Positions 11,854 through 30,000 of a stretch of DNA of 30,000 bases are shown one piece after another. The notes beneath the pieces were generated by a model. It had not been told where the DNA came from. It saw only the letters and a program-made list of their open reading frames with translations, and made no database searches. Numbering within the stretch: position 1 is the first letter of the stretch; every line of letters begins with the position of its first letter. This DNA is from Leptospira alexanderi serovar Manhao 3 str. L 60 (GTDB lineage Bacteria; Spirochaetota; Leptospiria; Leptospirales; Leptospiraceae). The position numbers and the translations under genes are program-made. Location of the stretch: assembly GCF_000243815.2 (NCBI RefSeq), contig NZ_AHMT02000027.1:1-30000 (forward strand), in the 5' to 3' direction.

Positions 11854-12051
11854 TAATTATTTTGGTTATAATTGCAGTAAAAATTGAGACGTTTTCTTTT
11901 TTCGCACCGGCGTGGCGTTCTGAAACCAAATCATCTCTGAAATTCGTTATATTCATGATTTCGTAAGTTATTTTATTTCTTTGTTTTTTTATTCTCGAAC
12001 TCGTTCTGGTTTGTGTTTTCTTCCGTTATGTTAGTTTTACCCTCTGCTATT
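11854..12051. other. Convergent intergenic gap
   Basis: About 200 bp of AT-rich DNA between the stops of the AraC-type gene (plus) and the immunity gene (minus). No clear terminator hairpin with T-run or repeat family member was recognised. Confidence 0.5.
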
Positions 12052-12683
12052 TTAGTTTTTGCGAGGTTCAGGATCAACATATGTCATCCAAATCTCCTTG
12101 AATTTTTCCAGAATAGTTCGTAATTTCTTTGGGTCTCCTTCCGCCAAGAATTTTCCGTCTTTCAGTGAAAAAGAATACCAGTCACCGGCTCCTTTCTGAA
12201 TGAGAGAGTGATCAATCGCAACGCCGTCTAACTCGGTGAAATTAACTTCAATTTTTACCTGCCAACCCCGATCCTGTTTGGTATTAATATCAATTCCGTA
12301 TTCGTGTTCCCAATCTCCATCACATTGAGACTCGTACCATTTCATTAACCAAGAAAACATGGTTTCGGATTCAGAACTAAAAACAAATTCTTTATTTTCC
12401 CAAATGGATCGAAACGCCTCTACTAAAATTGGAAGTTTAGAAGTATCTCCACTTGCTTTATAAACTGAATCTCTAATAAAATAAAAATACCAATCCGTTT
12501 CTTCCGTTTCAAATAAATCAGATTCTATTTCATAGTTTTCTAATTCTGTGGATTTTAAACCGACTTTAAATGTCCAACCGGGATTGCTGACCGTATATAT
12601 ATTAATTTGGTTCTCTCGTTCCCAAATCCCATCGCATTGGTTAGAATACCATTGAATCAACCAATTGAAGATATCTTCTTGTT

Positions 12684-12687
<4 letters not shown>
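12052..12687 (-). CDS. Tandem Imm53-like immunity protein
   Basis: A 211-residue cytoplasmic protein made of two copies of one domain. Copy 1 (~7-97) has LIQWYSNQCDGIWE, NPGWTFKVGLKSTEL and TDWYFYF; copy 2 (~110-202) has LMKWYESQCDGDWEHEYGID, GWQVKIEVNFTEL and GDWYSFSL. The WYxxQCDGxWE and GWxxK motifs are those of the Imm53 family of polymorphic-toxin immunity proteins, which are usually single-domain. The start ATG overlaps the toxin stop (ATGA), and GAGG lies eight bases before it, so translation is coupled to the toxin. The position directly behind the toxin tip is the standard place for the cognate antidote. The two copies have diverged; each might bind differently. Confidence 0.85.
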
Positions 12688-20519
<7,832 letters not shown>

Positions 20520-20716
20520 TCTAATAGTTTCTATTTTGCGTCAATCGACAGATCGAACTCACTTCCACAAAGCCTTCCGAAGGAAGGCCCCCATTTTAGT
20601 GGATAGGAACTTTACAGAGTAAAAAAATCGTACTTTATCAGAGCCTGATTCTTTTCGTACTAAAATGTAACTTGTAAAGTCCCTAACCCCTAAAACCTAA
20701 AACCTAACCACTAGAA
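20520..20716. repeat. Intergenic repeat modules between the PA-like and Rhs genes
   Basis: 20594-20613 is TTTTAGTGGATAGGAACTTT, and 20670-20715 is an inverted form (GTAAAGTCCCTAACCCCTAA, then AACCTAAAACCTAACCACTA). No terminator hairpin is evident, so read-through from the upstream lipoprotein gene into the Rhs gene is possible. Confidence 0.65.
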
Positions 20717-25183
<4,467 letters not shown>

Positions 25184-25860
25184 TTTTCACCTCTTTGTTT
25201 TACGCTTTTGAACTTTAACGTTCCCACCCGAAATACAATTGTTAGCCAAAGCGCATTACGATTGTTATACGATTGCTTCCGATGGAAAAGACAAGATACG
25301 TTCAAATTACAAAAGTTTCATATTAGCTATGAAAAAAACGAAGTCTGTCGTGGCTACAGAAAACCGAAAAAATGTTCTTTTTTGTGATGTTATTACTAAA
25401 AATGTATCAAATTTTTGACTCAATTTGAGTAAGAATTATCCGTATCGCCAAACGTTCGTTATTGATAAAGAGATCGTTTTGAATTAGATTTTTTGAAAAC
25501 GGATCTGATTTTTACATTTTTTTATTCTTATTTAAACTCATCTTATAATAAAGAATGCTGAAAAATCGAATGTTTGTAGTTTGAGGTCATTTAGAACGGG
25601 ATACTAAAACTATTGAATTACTATTCGGACGTATGAAAAGAATGCCGTAATACGTTAGTTTCAAAAATTAGAATGTGAATCTTCTTCAAAAAAGCTGACA
25701 ATTTCGAATTCGACTCGATGTTTCGTTTATGGAGTTTGTTCCAAAAACCTAACACTACGATTCGTAAAAAGTAGTGCTGCTTTGAGTCCCGGTCAAAAGT
25801 TTTAGGAGAATCGCTTCTGGATCGGTCTCTCGGACGTTATATATAAAAAAAAAAGTTTCT
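25184..25860. other. Intergenic region upstream of the PA-like gene
   Basis: About 680 bp of AT-rich DNA without a convincing gene. It must contain the leftward promoter for the lipoprotein gene, but I cannot single out hexamers. An inverted repeat, CAAATT-N8-AATTTG, lies near 25409-25428 and could be a regulator site. Confidence 0.5.
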
Positions 25861-26109
25861 TTGAGAATTTCAAAAACCTTTTCGATTCATTTGAAACATT
25901 GTGTCGAATACGTGAAAGAAAAAGCGAGAGAACAGGGCGCTGACGTAATCATTCTAGCGGATACAGGGATTATAAATACCTTACAATATACGCCTGGAAC
26001 GCAAGCGGGAAATACATCGAACCCCGGTCGAGTAACAAATAGCAGCGGTCAAATTCAAACCTGGGAAATCGCAAGAAAAAAATTGACCAAAGCAATAAAA
26101 GACAAATAA
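25861..26109 (+). pseudogene. Short ORF, probable remnant of a larger exported protein
   Basis: 82 codons from a TTG with no ribosome-binding site; a stop lies a few codons upstream. The middle, VKEKAREQGADVIILADTG, resembles the C-terminal strand-helix-strand of small bacterial lipoproteins that end with an Ala/Gly-Ala-Asp-x-hydrophobic strand, followed by a polar NTSNPGRVTNSSGQIQTWE tail. The signal peptide and N-terminal half are missing. I read it as a 5'-truncated gene; a short functional protein cannot be excluded. Confidence 0.35.
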
Positions 26110-26285
26110 GAGTTCTCAAAAACTAAAACGAAATCACATCGGTAAGATCGAAACAAAACGCAAGTTCCTACGGATAACGACACATAGAAAAGTTATAGAA
26201 ATACTAGCAGACTTAGGAGTTCCAACATCCGCGATTTGGGGCGGAATTAAAAGTGGATAACAAACAAAAGGATCGAAAACTAGAA

Positions 26286-26594
26286 TTAAGACTTAAAACC
26301 CTTTTTTTTACGTTTACTGCTAGCCGCTTTGAGAGTTTTGGATCTTTTCTCGGAACCAACCGGCTTTTCGTCAAAATGAAAGAAAAATTCAAAGGATTTG
26401 CCAAGGATTTTATAGATTTTCCAGAATTCGATAACGTCAAGACGCCTTTCACCGGATTCAATTTTGGAAATATAAGATTGAGGTTGGCCCAAACGCATAG
26501 CAACCTCAAACTGAGTAAGGTCGGCGTCTTTTCTGGCGGCGATTAGATTTTTGCAAAAAATTTTCGCTTCGCGTGAATGGATGGATTTGAACAA
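26286..26594 (-). CDS. Small XRE-family helix-turn-helix protein
   Basis: A 102-residue regulator starting at a TTG. Residues ~10-70 form the helix-turn-helix: [20 protein letters not shown], then [23 protein letters not shown]-type third helix and LGKSFEFFF. The tail is strongly basic ([19 protein letters not shown]), useful for non-specific DNA contact. Nothing on either side is clearly its partner; a toxin gene paired with it as an antitoxin was looked for and not found. An open stretch at 26150-26255 (THRKVIEILADLGVPTSAIW) on the opposite strand may be another gene remnant. Confidence 0.75.
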   Translation of the reverse strand: MFKSIHSREAKIFCKNLIAARKDADLTQFEVAMRLGQPQSYISKIESGERRLDVIEFWKIYKILGKSFEFFFHFDEKPVGSEKRSKTLKAASSKRKKKGFKS

Positions 26595-26681
26595 AACGGG
26601 GAAATTCTACATTCTGAAATAGAATATACCAAAATAGGATATTTTCATGGAAAACATGGGTGGATGCGGGGTTTTAGGGAT

Positions 26682-26715
26682 CAGATGTTAGGAATCGGTG
26701 GATAGGACTTTACAG
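26682..26715 (+). repeat. Dispersed TTAGG/GTGGATAGG module
   Basis: CAGATGTTAGGAATCGGTGG runs into ATAGGACTTTACAG. The first part matches the module inside the Rhs gene (14648-14660); the second matches the GTGGATAGGAACTTTACAG copy at 20600. Confidence 0.65.
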
Positions 26716-26730
26716 ATTGGACGAACTGTA

Positions 26731-27764
<1,034 letters not shown>

Positions 27765-27793
27765 TAGCGATCCAGCCTAGAAGGAAGAAGTCT

Positions 27794-27837
<44 letters not shown>

Positions 27838-27838
27838 T

Positions 27839-28743
<905 letters not shown>

Positions 28744-28745
28744 GA

Positions 28746-29556
<811 letters not shown>

Positions 29557-29570
29557 TCGGGGATTACGGA

Positions 29571-30000
29571 TTGTTTTTCTTAAAGAATATATCTCTTTTC
29601 CCGCTCGGAAAAAATCCGTTCGTCATCGTGATCGATATATTGATCGTAGGATTTTTCATCTATCAGTTTTATACGACCATCCGAAGAACCAGAGGAATCC
29701 AACTTTTACTCGGGGTCGCGGTTATATGGTTCTTGGGAATTTTTGCGAGTTATTTCGAACTGGAACTACTGGATTGGATCATAGAAAGTATCCGTCCCGC
29801 CTTGGTATTTGCGATCATCGTATTACTACAACCCGAACTGAGAAAGATCACCGCGGACCTTTCCAAGATGAAGATTTTTCAGCCCTTTCTACTCAAACAG
29901 ATGACCGATTTGGAAGAAATCACCGAAGCGGTCAAGATCATGGCAAAGAATAAAACCGGATCTCTCATCGCGATCGTGCGCGAAAACAGTCTGAAAGAAA
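29571..30000 (+). CDS. cdaA: Diadenylate cyclase (c-di-AMP synthase), 5' part only
   Basis: Open from a TTG at 29571 (GGGG about eight bases upstream) to the window end, 143 codons. Three hydrophobic segments come first ([18 protein letters not shown], the [20 protein letters not shown] region, and [14 protein letters not shown]), followed by the conserved LQPELRKI and the start of the DAC domain ([15 protein letters not shown]). This is the CdaA architecture: three helices then a cytoplasmic cyclase. The DGA and RHR catalytic motifs would lie beyond the edge. It follows dapB by 15 bp, so it is co-transcribed, tying c-di-AMP synthesis to a cell-wall precursor operon. Confidence 0.9.
   Translation, partial: MFFLKNISLFPLGKNPFVIVIDILIVGFFIYQFYTTIRRTRGIQLLLGVAVIWFLGIFASYFELELLDWIIESIRPALVFAIIVLLQPELRKITADLSKMKIFQPFLLKQMTDLEEITEAVKIMAKNKTGSLIAIVRENSLKE

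Noticed and set aside
26150..26255. Small toxin gene paired with the XRE protein at 26286
   Set aside because: The open stretch has no start codon with a ribosome site and no HicA, RelE or HigB motif; at best a gene remnant.

Overview
The window looks like the chromosome of a pathogenic-clade Leptospira. The grounds are a low-GC genome, insertion sequences of the types common in that genus (IS110/IS1533-like, IS5-like, IS256-like), two large lipoproteins or Rhs proteins with loose spirochaetal lipoboxes, an orphan Rpn nuclease, and a dapA-dapB-cdaA housekeeping block at the right edge. This assignment rests on gene content alone and I could not search a database.

Layout. 1-1300 holds three tandem 69-70 bp repeats and a longer dispersed repeat that an IS5-family element has split (perfect TTA target duplication). 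1300-2600 is an IS110-family element. 2887-4947 encodes the most striking gene: a secreted protein whose first ~240 residues align along their length with the cholera toxin / heat-labile enterotoxin A subunit, followed by seven cysteine-paired repeats that look like a beta-propeller. 4993-6349 is a broken IS256-family element. 6505-7419 is an Rpn/Transposase_31 nuclease gene flanked by direct repeats. 7420-8530 is decayed DNA with repeats and an Rhs-core fossil. 8531-10578 (minus) carries a membrane protein, an acyltransferase-like protein and an XRE regulator. A consensus promoter and a 28-codon ORF diverge from the XRE gene toward a membrane-bound AraC-type regulator (10912-11853).

12052-25183 (minus) is one toxin locus. 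It comprises a 1488-residue lipoprotein resembling the pore-forming part of anthrax protective antigen and binary-toxin B components, a 2611-codon SpvB/FG-GAP/Rhs polymorphic toxin, and a tandem Imm53-like immunity protein whose start overlaps the toxin stop by 4 bp. A plausible model is that the PA-like lipoprotein gives a membrane passage or docking site, the SpvB-Rhs shell encloses the C-terminal toxin tip, and the immunity protein protects the producer. The model is inference.

25184-27764 holds a decayed small ORF, a small XRE regulator and a frameshifted WecA/MraY-type glycosyl-phosphate transferase. 27859-30000 (plus) is dapA, dapB and the start of cdaA: two lysine/peptidoglycan-precursor enzymes followed by a c-di-AMP synthase. 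No tRNA, rRNA or CRISPR array was recognised.

Short repeat modules of several kinds recur across intergenic regions. Some have entered coding sequence in frame (IS110 transposase, IS256 transposase, Rhs protein), which is itself unusual.
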